NCBI GenBank assembly: GCA_947176675.1
Contig: CAMWRN010000107.1
Coordinates: 1 to 7,639, forward strand
Reading direction: 5' to 3'
Length of the DNA: 7,639 bases
Source: an uncultured Clostridia bacterium
GTDB lineage: Bacteria; Bacillota; Clostridia; Oscillospirales; Ruminococcaceae
Below, piece by piece: positions 1-5,519 of the stretch (positions are counted from its first letter, which is position 1; each line of letters begins with the position of its first letter). Position numbers and translations under genes: made by a program. The notes beneath the pieces are model-generated. The model was not told where the DNA came from. It ran no database searches and saw only the letters and a list, made by a program, of their open reading frames with translations.

Positions 1-762
1 TTCATTTATGTCCGCGCCGACTATGTTCAGTTCTTTAAGTGAGAAAATTGCGTTCAGAAGCTCTCCGAAATGCGCTCCCCCCGCCTCGGGAGTGCCCGTA
101 CCCGGAAATTCAGACGGGTCAAGGACGTCCATATCTACGGTAATATAGACGTTTTTTCCCCGCAGCTCCTCTGCCGCTTCGGCAATTCCGTCAAGAGTAA
201 GCTTATGCATTTTCGTATGCTCCGCGGCAAAGCGGAACTCCTCACGCTCTCCGCTGCGGATACCGAACTGGTATATATGACCGTCCCCCACAAGCTCGTG
301 GCAGCGGCGCATTACGCAGGCATGAGAATTCTTCACACCGAGGTAATCATCACGAAGATCGGCGTGAGCGTCAAACTGTATAATATATAAATCTTTATAC
401 TTTTTGTATGCCGCTCTGACCGCTCCCAGTGTAACAAGATGCTCGCCGCCAAGCATAAAGGGACGTTTTCCGTCCGCAAGAATTTCCGCGGCGACGTCCT
501 CTATCTGTGCCAGAGCCATATCGGAAGAACCCATAGGCAGTTCGGGATCGCCCGCGTCGAATATCTTGCAGTCCAACAGGTCTTTGTCCTGATATGGGGA
601 ATAAGTCTCGATACCGTAGCTTTCCGCGCGTATCGCCCTGCTTCCGAAGCGCGTTCCGGGGCGGTACGACGTGGTGCTGTCAAATGGCGCGCCGAAAATG
701 ACCGTATTTGCCTCCGAATAATCGCAATCACAGGCTATAAAAGCGTTTCTTTCAATATGCAT
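1..762 (-). CDS. speB: Agmatinase, ureohydrolase family (3' end outside window)
   Basis: Hydrolyses agmatine to putrescine and urea in the cytoplasm with a two-manganese centre. The reading frame is open from ATG 762 to the window edge and gives 254 residues; family members are usually about 285-300, so some 30-45 C-terminal residues are missing. Visible metal-ligand motifs, in order, are GGEH (105-108), DAHAD (131-135) and DMDVLDP (210-216). The stretch PGTGTPEAGG (220-229) is typical of agmatinases rather than arginases, and GADINE (249-254) corresponds to the conserved segment near the C-terminus. The start is set by a GAAAGGA ribosome-binding site just upstream. It is the last visible gene of the spermidine operon, 71 bases after speE with a hairpin in the gap. 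The arginine decarboxylase encoded upstream would supply its substrate. A related ureohydrolase such as guanidinobutyrase is possible but unlikely in this context. Confidence 0.95.
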   Translation of the reverse strand, partial: MHIERNAFIACDCDYSEANTVIFGAPFDSTTSYRPGTRFGSRAIRAESYGIETYSPYQDKDLLDCKIFDAGDPELPMGSSDMALAQIEDVAAEILADGKRPFMLGGEHLVTLGAVRAAYKKYKDLYIIQFDAHADLRDDYLGVKNSHACVMRRCHELVGDGHIYQFGIRSGEREEFRFAAEHTKMHKLTLDGIAEAAEELRGKNVYITVDMDVLDPSEFPGTGTPEAGGAHFGELLNAIFSLKELNIVGADINE

Positions 763-795
763 AATTTTTCCTTTCAGTTTCTATACAAAATTTTA

Positions 796-819
796 CAGAG
801 ACGGGTTTCCCCGTCCCTG
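796..819 (-). terminator. Hairpin between speE and speB, possible weak terminator or attenuator
   Basis: Arms 796-805 and 810-819 form a 10-bp stem in the minus-strand RNA, with one G-U pair and a GAAA (GNRA) tetraloop. The following bases on the minus strand are TAAAATTTTG, so there is a short T run but it is displaced five bases from the stem. It lies 33 bases before the speB start. The stem is strong. Termination efficiency is uncertain because of the poor T run, so partial termination, transcript processing or stabilisation of the speE mRNA end are all possible. Confidence 0.5.
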
Positions 820-833
820 AACGGTTATTTATA

Positions 834-1679
834 TCAAACGCTTTCCAAAAGCTCCTTGACATAATTAGGTATGGCAAAGCAGCCTTTATGAAGCTCCGTA
901 TTGTAGTAGCGCGTTTTCAGACCAAGCTCGTTCCATTTTTCCGCATTGTCGGAAAGCGGGTCTATAGACTTTGAAGCAAAGCCGAAAAGCCAGTGCCCCG
1001 AAGGATAGGTTGGAATATGCGCCTGATAGACCCTGCAAATATCGAAAAATTCGCGGATACGCCTGTGAGCTCTCTGCATTGCTTTCGCATCGTCGGAGTA
1101 GTAGGGACTTTCATGCTGGTTCACAAGTATTCCGTTTTCGGTAAGAGCGTTGAAGCAGTTGCCGTAAAATTCGCTGGTAAAAAGTCCCTCTCCAGGACCG
1201 AAAGGATCAGTACTGTCCACGATGATAAGATCGTAGCAGTTTTCACATCGGCGGACAAATCTCAGTCCGTCGTCGTAAAAAATATGCACGCGCGGATCGT
1301 CCAGACGGCAGGCGGTTTTCGGCAGGTACTTCTTGCAGACCTCCACTACCCGCTCGTCGATCTCCACCATATCTATATTGGCAAGGCTTTTATAGCGGGT
1401 AAGCTCGCGGACCGTTCCGCCGTCCCCCGCGCCTATCACAAGGACGTTTTTTATGGCGGGATTTGAAGCCATAGCAACGTGAGTTATCATCTCGTGGTAG
1501 ATAAACTCGTCCTTTTCGGTGAGCATCATTATCCCGTCGAGTGTGAGAAATCTTCCGAACTCGCCGCTCTCGAAAACGTCTATCCTCTGGTATTCGCTCT
1601 GCTCGGAATGAAGCTGTTTGTCCACCCTTATGGACATCTTAACATCGGGCGTATGCAGCTCGCTGAACCATAATTCCAT
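834..1679 (-). CDS. speE: Spermidine synthase (polyamine aminopropyltransferase)
   Basis: Transfers the aminopropyl group of decarboxylated AdoMet to putrescine, giving spermidine and methylthioadenosine; cytoplasmic. The 281-residue product has the usual family length. An N-terminal beta domain ends with LDGIMMLTEKDEFIYHEMITH-like sequence (47-67), the conserved entry to the catalytic domain. The Rossmann fold then shows GAGDGGTVRE (83-92, nucleotide loop), VEID (105-108), YDDG (135-138) and DSTDPFGPGEGLF (155-167, the active-site gatekeeping loop). PTYPSG (223-228) is also conserved. I chose ATG 1679 because AAAGGA lies 8 bases upstream. A TTG six bases earlier would leave only two bases after the ribosome-binding site. 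The upstream gene stops two bases before this ATG, which indicates tight translational coupling. speD and speB in the same operon supply its two substrates. Confidence 0.96.
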   Translation of the reverse strand: MELWFSELHTPDVKMSIRVDKQLHSEQSEYQRIDVFESGEFGRFLTLDGIMMLTEKDEFIYHEMITHVAMASNPAIKNVLVIGAGDGGTVRELTRYKSLANIDMVEIDERVVEVCKKYLPKTACRLDDPRVHIFYDDGLRFVRRCENCYDLIIVDSTDPFGPGEGLFTSEFYGNCFNALTENGILVNQHESPYYSDDAKAMQRAHRRIREFFDICRVYQAHIPTYPSGHWLFGFASKSIDPLSDNAEKWNELGLKTRYYNTELHKGCFAIPNYVKELLESV

Positions 1680-1681
1680 AG

Positions 1682-2308
1682 TCAAAATCCTTTCCGCTGT
1701 TTTTTATATACCTTGCTCTTATTGATGTATTCGGGTTTTACGAAAAATCTTATCAGCCGCGGAAATCTCTCCGCGTTGTACATAACGTACCATGACACGG
1801 CGATATAGAGAAACCATACTCCCGCTATTGCAAGAACCAAATATGACACGGGACGAAGCCGTTCGTGCAGGTCTTTCATATCATCAATGCTAATATACAC
1901 ACTCTCACCTTTTGACAGCGAAACGACCTTTCCGTGTGATATTACTGCCGACAGAACATCTCCCTCCGAGGCCTCCGCGGAAAAGCGCTCAATATCGAAG
2001 TATCCGCCGTCAAGCTTATAGTTTTTTCCCGAAGAACCGTCCTTGAACACTGCACCGCCCCCGGAAATTTCCGAATTTGTCACAACAAACACCGTGCTGA
2101 TACAGTTTTCATCTGTTATGGGAAATGTATCCGAAAATATATAGAACCACAAGCCCAGCAGCAATGCAAGGATAAGTCCCCATATAAAAACAAATTCCCA
2201 CTGCCCGTAAACATTGCCGTTGAAAAGCTTGCCGTACTCATGCTCCCGCAGACGCGCTTTGGTGCGCGAATTGCGGCGTTTGGTACGTGAGGCGTTTTTC
2301 CGTCCCAC
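1682..2308 (-). CDS. Unrecognised two-helix membrane protein in the spermidine operon
   Basis: The product has 208 residues and no family I can name. A very basic N-terminus (residues 1-22, rich in Arg and Lys) precedes a hydrophobic helix at about 38-58. A polar segment of about 95 residues (59-152) looks beta-rich, with many Gly, Val and Ser. A second helix spans about 154-176, and a basic tail (180-208) follows. The positive-inside rule predicts both ends in the cytoplasm and the middle domain outside. The layout loosely resembles two-helix proteins with an extracytoplasmic beta domain such as the DUF3592 type, but that is only a shape comparison. Translation appears to begin at GTG 2308, eight bases after the stop of the preceding gene. 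The ribosome-binding site is weak (GGAG about 14 bases away), so coupling is likely. Its stop lies two bases before the speE ATG. Confidence 0.8.
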   Translation of the reverse strand: MGRKNASRTKRRNSRTKARLREHEYGKLFNGNVYGQWEFVFIWGLILALLLGLWFYIFSDTFPITDENCISTVFVVTNSEISGGGAVFKDGSSGKNYKLDGGYFDIERFSAEASEGDVLSAVISHGKVVSLSKGESVYISIDDMKDLHERLRPVSYLVLAIAGVWFLYIAVSWYVMYNAERFPRLIRFFVKPEYINKSKVYKKQRKGF

Positions 2309-2316
2309 GGTTAGGA

Positions 2317-2574
2317 CTACAGCTCCGAAGAGTCAAGCTTATCGGAGTTCAGCTCTGCGCGGTTGTTGATATAAAAAATATATAGACTCACAAAAGAAGT
2401 AATTCCCCAAACCGCAGCCGAAGCAAAGGAAGTCACTGTGATCCAAAGATCCGCCTCACGCGAGACTGAAAGTATTCCTGCAACTGCCATCAGAGCTGTA
2501 AAACCTGCGGCAACAAGTCCGTAATAAAGATAGGACGCGCTTTTCATGCGCTTTGTTTCATAATAATCTCTCAT
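2317..2574 (-). CDS. Small two-helix membrane protein of unknown function
   Basis: The 85-residue product has hydrophobic segments at about 16-37 and 43-68, a charged N-terminus (residues 1-11) and an acidic, polar tail (72-85). No family is recognised. ATG 2574 is preferred because GGAGTG lies six bases upstream; a GTG three codons earlier overlaps that site and the speA stop. The gene begins five bases after the speA stop and ends eight bases before the GTG of the next membrane-protein gene, so it sits inside a tightly packed operon. Two adjacent small membrane proteins with almost no spacing often act together, but that is inference here. Candidate roles include a partner of the 208-residue neighbour, a regulator, or part of a polyamine transport or sensing device; nothing in the sequence decides between them. 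Confidence 0.75.
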   Translation of the reverse strand: MRDYYETKRMKSASYLYYGLVAAGFTALMAVAGILSVSREADLWITVTSFASAAVWGITSFVSLYIFYINNRAELNSDKLDSSEL

Positions 2575-2579
2575 TGAAA

Positions 2580-4052
2580 TCACTCCGTTTCAGCATCAGC
2601 CAATACTCTTATTCTTTCGATATTCATATCCTCGGTACCCGTCAGCACACAGCCGCGCTCCTTGGAATATCTTATGTAGTCCAAAATTTCCGCCGTGATC
2701 TTTTCCCCCGGCGCAAGGACCGGTATTCCCGGAGGATAGCACATGACGAACTCGCCGCTGATCTTCCCCGCGCTTTCCGCTATAGGAACGGATACCTGCT
2801 CGCCGTAGAAAGCCGCCTGCGGCGAAAGCTTCACCTGCGGGGTAATATATTCACTGCTGAGCATACCTGTCTTGTCCCTTGAAAATCTCCGCTTTATTTC
2901 AGCCATTGCTGACACGAGACGCTCTATATCCTTCCACATGTCTCCTGCAGAAACATAAGCCAGAATATTTCCTATATCCCCGAATTCTATCTGTATATCG
3001 TAATAGTCCCGCAGATAGTCGTATACCTCGATACCCGCAAGACCTATGTCCCGAGTATGTACCGAGAGCTTTGTCCTGTCAAAATCGTAGATATCCTTTC
3101 CGTTGATAAGCTCGTCCGCAAAGGCGTAATAACCGCCTATCTTAGATATCTCCTCACGGGCATATGCGGCGGTGTCAATGACCTTGCCGATTATTTTTTT
3201 ACCGTCAAGAGCAAGGCTTCTCCGCGAAATATCCAGCGACGACAACAGCAAATATGAGCCGCTTGTGGTCTGAGTAAGATTTATCACCGCACGTGTTCTT
3301 CCCTCGGTAACGCCGAATTTTTCCGCATTTTTGCCTATAAGAAGAAAGCTGCTCTGAGTCAGCGAGCCTCCGGATTTATGCATGGATATGGCAGCCATGT
3401 CCGCTCCCGCAGCCATAGCCGAAACAGGAAGTCCCTCCCCGAAATAGAAATGGGTGCCGTGAGCTTCATCAACAATGACCGCCATTCCGTGAGCATGAGC
3501 TATCTCGGTTATCTTTCTCAGATCGGAGCATATACCGTAATATGTGGGATTATTCACAAAGACCGCTTTTGCGTCGGGATTTTCCTCAATGGCTTTTTCC
3601 ACGTCCTCCGCGCTCATTCCGAGAGGTATTCCGAGACGCTCGTTTACTCCCGGGTTGACATACACAGGAACAGCTCCGCTTAAAATAAGGGAGTTTATAG
3701 CGCTCCTGTGAACGTTCCGCGGCATGATTATTTTCTCCCCCGCGCTGCAAACGGTCATCGCCATTGACTGCACCGCAGAGGTTGTTCCTCCTACCATAAA
3801 AAAGCAGTAAGCCGCTCCGAACGCCTCTGCCGCCAACTCCTCGGCTTCCTTTATTACCGAAGTGGGGTGACAAAGATTATCCAGCGGCTTCATAGAGTTT
3901 ACATCGACGGCAAGGCAGTCCTTGCCAAGAAAACGGGTAAGCTCGGGATTTCCCTTACCGTGCTTGTGCCCTGGAACGTCAAAGGGCACCACCCTTGCGT
4001 CACGATATTTCATAAGCGCCTCGTAGACAGGCGCTTTGTGCTGATCCAACAT
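2580..4052 (-). CDS. speA: Arginine decarboxylase, PLP-dependent Orn/Lys/Arg family (Bacillus SpeA type)
   Basis: Decarboxylates an amino acid, here most likely arginine to agmatine, in the cytoplasm with pyridoxal phosphate. The 490-residue length fits the short, wingless SpeA type of Firmicutes. Motifs visible are PGHKHGKG (27-34), GGTTSAV (88-94, phosphate-binding region), DEAHGTHF (195-202, with Asp195 for the pyridine nitrogen and His198), and SMHKSGGSLTQSS (223-235) with Lys226 as the Schiff-base lysine. The C-terminal domain has YPPGIPVLAPGE (439-450), typical of the family. ATG 4052 follows AAAGGA with normal spacing. Sequence alone does not separate arginine from lysine or ornithine specificity. 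The agmatinase gene in the same operon makes arginine much the best choice. The gene lies 46 bases after the lipoprotein gene and five bases before the small membrane-protein gene. Confidence 0.94.
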   Translation of the reverse strand: MLDQHKAPVYEALMKYRDARVVPFDVPGHKHGKGNPELTRFLGKDCLAVDVNSMKPLDNLCHPTSVIKEAEELAAEAFGAAYCFFMVGGTTSAVQSMAMTVCSAGEKIIMPRNVHRSAINSLILSGAVPVYVNPGVNERLGIPLGMSAEDVEKAIEENPDAKAVFVNNPTYYGICSDLRKITEIAHAHGMAVIVDEAHGTHFYFGEGLPVSAMAAGADMAAISMHKSGGSLTQSSFLLIGKNAEKFGVTEGRTRAVINLTQTTSGSYLLLSSLDISRRSLALDGKKIIGKVIDTAAYAREEISKIGGYYAFADELINGKDIYDFDRTKLSVHTRDIGLAGIEVYDYLRDYYDIQIEFGDIGNILAYVSAGDMWKDIERLVSAMAEIKRRFSRDKTGMLSSEYITPQVKLSPQAAFYGEQVSVPIAESAGKISGEFVMCYPPGIPVLAPGEKITAEILDYIRYSKERGCVLTGTEDMNIERIRVLADAETE

Positions 4053-4098
4053 AATCTTATCCTTTCACTGAAATACGAACCGTATGTGCCGTTAAAAA

Positions 4099-4452
4099 CT
4101 ATTCTTCACTTGCGTTCATATCCTTGATCCATTCGCCTCTTGCTTCCTGATATTCGTAATAGCTTTTTCCGTCAAGAGAAATAGCATACATTCCGAAAAG
4201 CCTGTCGGCATTTTCCCCTTCCTTTACCCTCCATGAAAAAACGTAGACCTCTTCATCTTCAATGACCATAACATCGCCTTCCGACAAAAAATCGTTCTCT
4301 CCGAAGCCCTTGCTCTCAAGGTATGTCTCCATGCGGCTCTCCGCAGTATTGACGGAGATAGTCATATCACGTCCGCCGCTGCACGCCGAAAAACATATCA
4401 GCAGCGCACAAGCCGTTAAAACCGCAAGAACTTTAGTCGCCATTTTTTTCAT
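4099..4452 (-). CDS. Small predicted lipoprotein of unknown function
   Basis: The 117-residue product starts with a type II signal peptide: Lys-rich N-terminus (residues 2-7), hydrophobic core (about 8-21) and lipobox FSAC with the lipid-bearing cysteine at 24. This predicts anchoring to the outer face of the membrane. The mature part (about 93 residues) is acidic and probably alpha/beta, and contains FSWRVKEGEN (71-80) and an aromatic YYEYQ stretch near 98-102, a pattern seen in small clostridial lipoproteins. I do not recognise a named domain. I chose ATG 4452 because AAAGGTG lies eight bases upstream; an in-frame ATG at 4470 lacks a ribosome-binding site and would put extra polar residues before the signal peptide. 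It lies 52 bases after speD and 46 before speA, so it appears to be co-transcribed with the polyamine genes. Confidence 0.82.
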   Translation of the reverse strand: MKKMATKVLAVLTACALLICFSACSGGRDMTISVNTAESRMETYLESKGFGENDFLSEGDVMVIEDEEVYVFSWRVKEGENADRLFGMYAISLDGKSYYEYQEARGEWIKDMNASEE

Positions 4453-4467
4453 AATGCCAGCACCTTT

Positions 4468-4481
4468 CATAAAATTTTATG
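4468..4481. repeat. 14-bp perfect palindrome before the lipoprotein ribosome-binding site
   Basis: CATAAAATTTTATG is a perfect palindrome, and a further TTTTATG follows after two bases (4484-4490), so three CATAAAA-type half-sites sit within 23 bases. It lies in the 52-base gap between speD and the lipoprotein gene and overlaps the start of the AAAGGTG ribosome-binding site. It could be an operator or a short RNA fold, but AT-rich palindromes of this size also occur by chance. Confidence 0.4.
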
Positions 4482-4504
4482 CGTTTTATGCATGGAACAA
4501 GTCC

Positions 4505-5314
4505 TCAGTAAATATTCATTCCGCTGAATATCTCTATCATTTCGCGTCTGAGGGAATCGTTTATTGCCAGACGGGTTTTGGGAGCAAGCTCATAGGTATC
4601 GGTATTGAAAAGATAGTTCTGCAAAAATATTTCTTTTATCATCATCTTTGTGTGAAAAATATTGGACTGATAAACGTTAACGTCCACCGCGTCGTACCGC
4701 TCAAGGGTATCCTTTGCGATGTAGTCCTGTATTGAAGTTATGTCGTGGTCGATAAAAAGCTTTTTTCCGCGTTCGTCGCGGGTAAAGCCCCTCACCCTGT
4801 AGTCTATCGTGATGATATCCGAATCGAAGCTGCCGATAAGATAATCCAGCGATTTGAGCGGGGTGATCTTGCCGCAGGTGGCAACGTCTATATCCACCCG
4901 AAAGGTGGTTATCTCGTTGTCGGGGTGAAACTCGGGATAGGTGTGGACGGTAAGATGGCTTTTGTCCAGATGTCCCGCAATGCTCTGCTTTTCGGCGGGA
5001 ACAACACGCATATTGCAGGATTCGTCAATATCCTCCGCGTCCAGGTGATCCTCGGAAACAAGAAGCGTCGCCGAAGCGCCCTGCGGCTCGTAATCCTGCT
5101 TGGAAATATTAAGGACGTGCGCTCCGATCATTTCCGTAACGTCGCAGAGAATTTTCGTCAGACGGTCGGAGTTATACTGCTCGTCGATATATTTTATATA
5201 ATCCCGCTGCTCCCTCTCGCTTTTAGCATAGCAGATGTCGTAGATATTAAAGCTGAGGGTTTTGGTAAGATTATTGAAACCGTAAAGCTTGAGCTTGTTG
5301 TTCAACCCTATCAT
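4505..5314 (-). CDS. speD: S-adenosylmethionine decarboxylase proenzyme, E. coli-type pyruvoyl enzyme
   Basis: Produces decarboxylated AdoMet, the aminopropyl donor for SpeE. The 269-residue product closely matches my recollection of E. coli SpeD (264 residues) along its whole length: LKLYGFNNLTK (8-18), NIYDICYAK (23-31), QDYEPQGAS (73-81), LDKSHLTVHTYPE (116-128), YRVRGFTRD (172-180), DVNVYQ (211-216) and IFHTK (219-223). The proenzyme should self-cleave between Lys118 and Ser119, Ser119 becoming the pyruvoyl group. Cys147 matches the catalytic cysteine (Cys140 in E. coli). ATG 5314 is preferred because AAAGGA precedes it and it leaves an N-terminus of family length; an in-frame ATG at 5347 lies inside a hairpin. 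It is the first gene of the operon and has its own strong promoter. Confidence 0.96.
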   Translation of the reverse strand: MIGLNNKLKLYGFNNLTKTLSFNIYDICYAKSEREQRDYIKYIDEQYNSDRLTKILCDVTEMIGAHVLNISKQDYEPQGASATLLVSEDHLDAEDIDESCNMRVVPAEKQSIAGHLDKSHLTVHTYPEFHPDNEITTFRVDIDVATCGKITPLKSLDYLIGSFDSDIITIDYRVRGFTRDERGKKLFIDHDITSIQDYIAKDTLERYDAVDVNVYQSNIFHTKMMIKEIFLQNYLFNTDTYELAPKTRLAINDSLRREMIEIFSGMNIY

Positions 5315-5330
5315 CACGTTCCTTTCTCTT

Positions 5331-5347
5331 ATGCGGAAACTCCGCAT
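5331..5347 (-). promoter_or_regulatory. Perfect hairpin in the speD 5' leader
   Basis: ATGCGGA and TCCGCAT form a perfect 7-bp stem around a three-base loop. It ends 16 bases before the speD ATG, immediately before the AAGAGAAAGGA ribosome-binding region. The predicted leader is about 75-80 bases long. The hairpin could affect ribosome access or mRNA stability, and it would also mask the in-frame ATG at 5347. No known riboswitch is recognised. Confidence 0.5.
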
Positions 5348-5397
5348 ATCCCTTATAAAGCGCGCAAACGTAAATTGTACGCAAATATACACTTTGA

Positions 5398-5426
5398 ATA
5401 ATACGCTAAAATCCCCCGAATGTCAA
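5398..5426 (-). promoter_or_regulatory. Sigma-70/sigma-A promoter of the speD-led polyamine operon
   Basis: The minus strand reads TTGACA (5426-5421, consensus -35), a 17-base spacer, then TATTAT (5403-5398, one mismatch from the consensus -10). A start near 5391-5393 would give a leader of about 75-80 bases before speD. The spacer is almost entirely occupied by the box CATTCGGGGGATTTT, which has a second exact copy upstream, so a factor bound there would sit directly on the promoter. Confidence 0.8.
5408..5422 (-). repeat. Promoter-proximal copy of the 15-bp box CATTCGGGGGATTTT
   Basis: This exact 15-base sequence overlaps the last two bases of the -35 and most of the -35/-10 spacer of the speD promoter, at roughly -17 to -31 from the predicted start. 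Twenty-one bases further along the minus strand lies ATTTGCGTA (5386-5378). The placement is that of an operator for a repressor, or of a spacer-binding activator. Confidence 0.6.
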
Positions 5427-5455
5427 TAGATTTACGCAAATTTCTTTTCCGAATA

Positions 5456-5471
5456 TTTGAAATCTTTCAAA
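5456..5471. repeat. 16-bp inverted repeat beside the upstream box
   Basis: TTTGAAA and TTTCAAA flank a two-base centre (TC on the plus strand), forming a perfect dyad. It overlaps the AT-rich end of the upstream CATTCGGGGGATTTT copy by three bases. It is too AT-rich and its loop too short to be a terminator; a protein-binding dyad is more plausible. Confidence 0.4.
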
Positions 5472-5483
5472 ATCCCCCGAATG
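5469..5483 (-). repeat. Upstream copy of the 15-bp box CATTCGGGGGATTTT
   Basis: Identical over all 15 bases to the promoter-proximal copy and in the same orientation, 61 bases upstream (close to six helical turns). It is also followed on the minus strand, here after 27 bases, by ATTTGCGTA (5441-5433), so the two boxes belong to a partly duplicated module. No -35/-10 pair accompanies this copy. It begins 37 bases after the glycoside hydrolase stop codon. Confidence 0.6.
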
Positions 5484-5519
5484 CTCGCAAAAGCTCGCGT
5501 ATTCTCTATGCGGTAAATT

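Noticed and set aside
70..864. Several plus-strand open frames over the speB region
   Set aside because: The minus strand is one uninterrupted agmatinase frame from 762 to the window edge with all metal motifs, so these are shadows.
5345..5347. Upstream in-frame ATG as the speD start
   Set aside because: It is buried in a hairpin, its AGGG is only two bases away, and family alignment supports the start at 5314.
4745..5401. Long plus-strand open frame (218 residues) opposite speD
   Set aside because: It lies antisense to a strongly conserved speD, has no recognisable motifs or ribosome-binding site, and is the sort of shadow frame expected from the codon bias.
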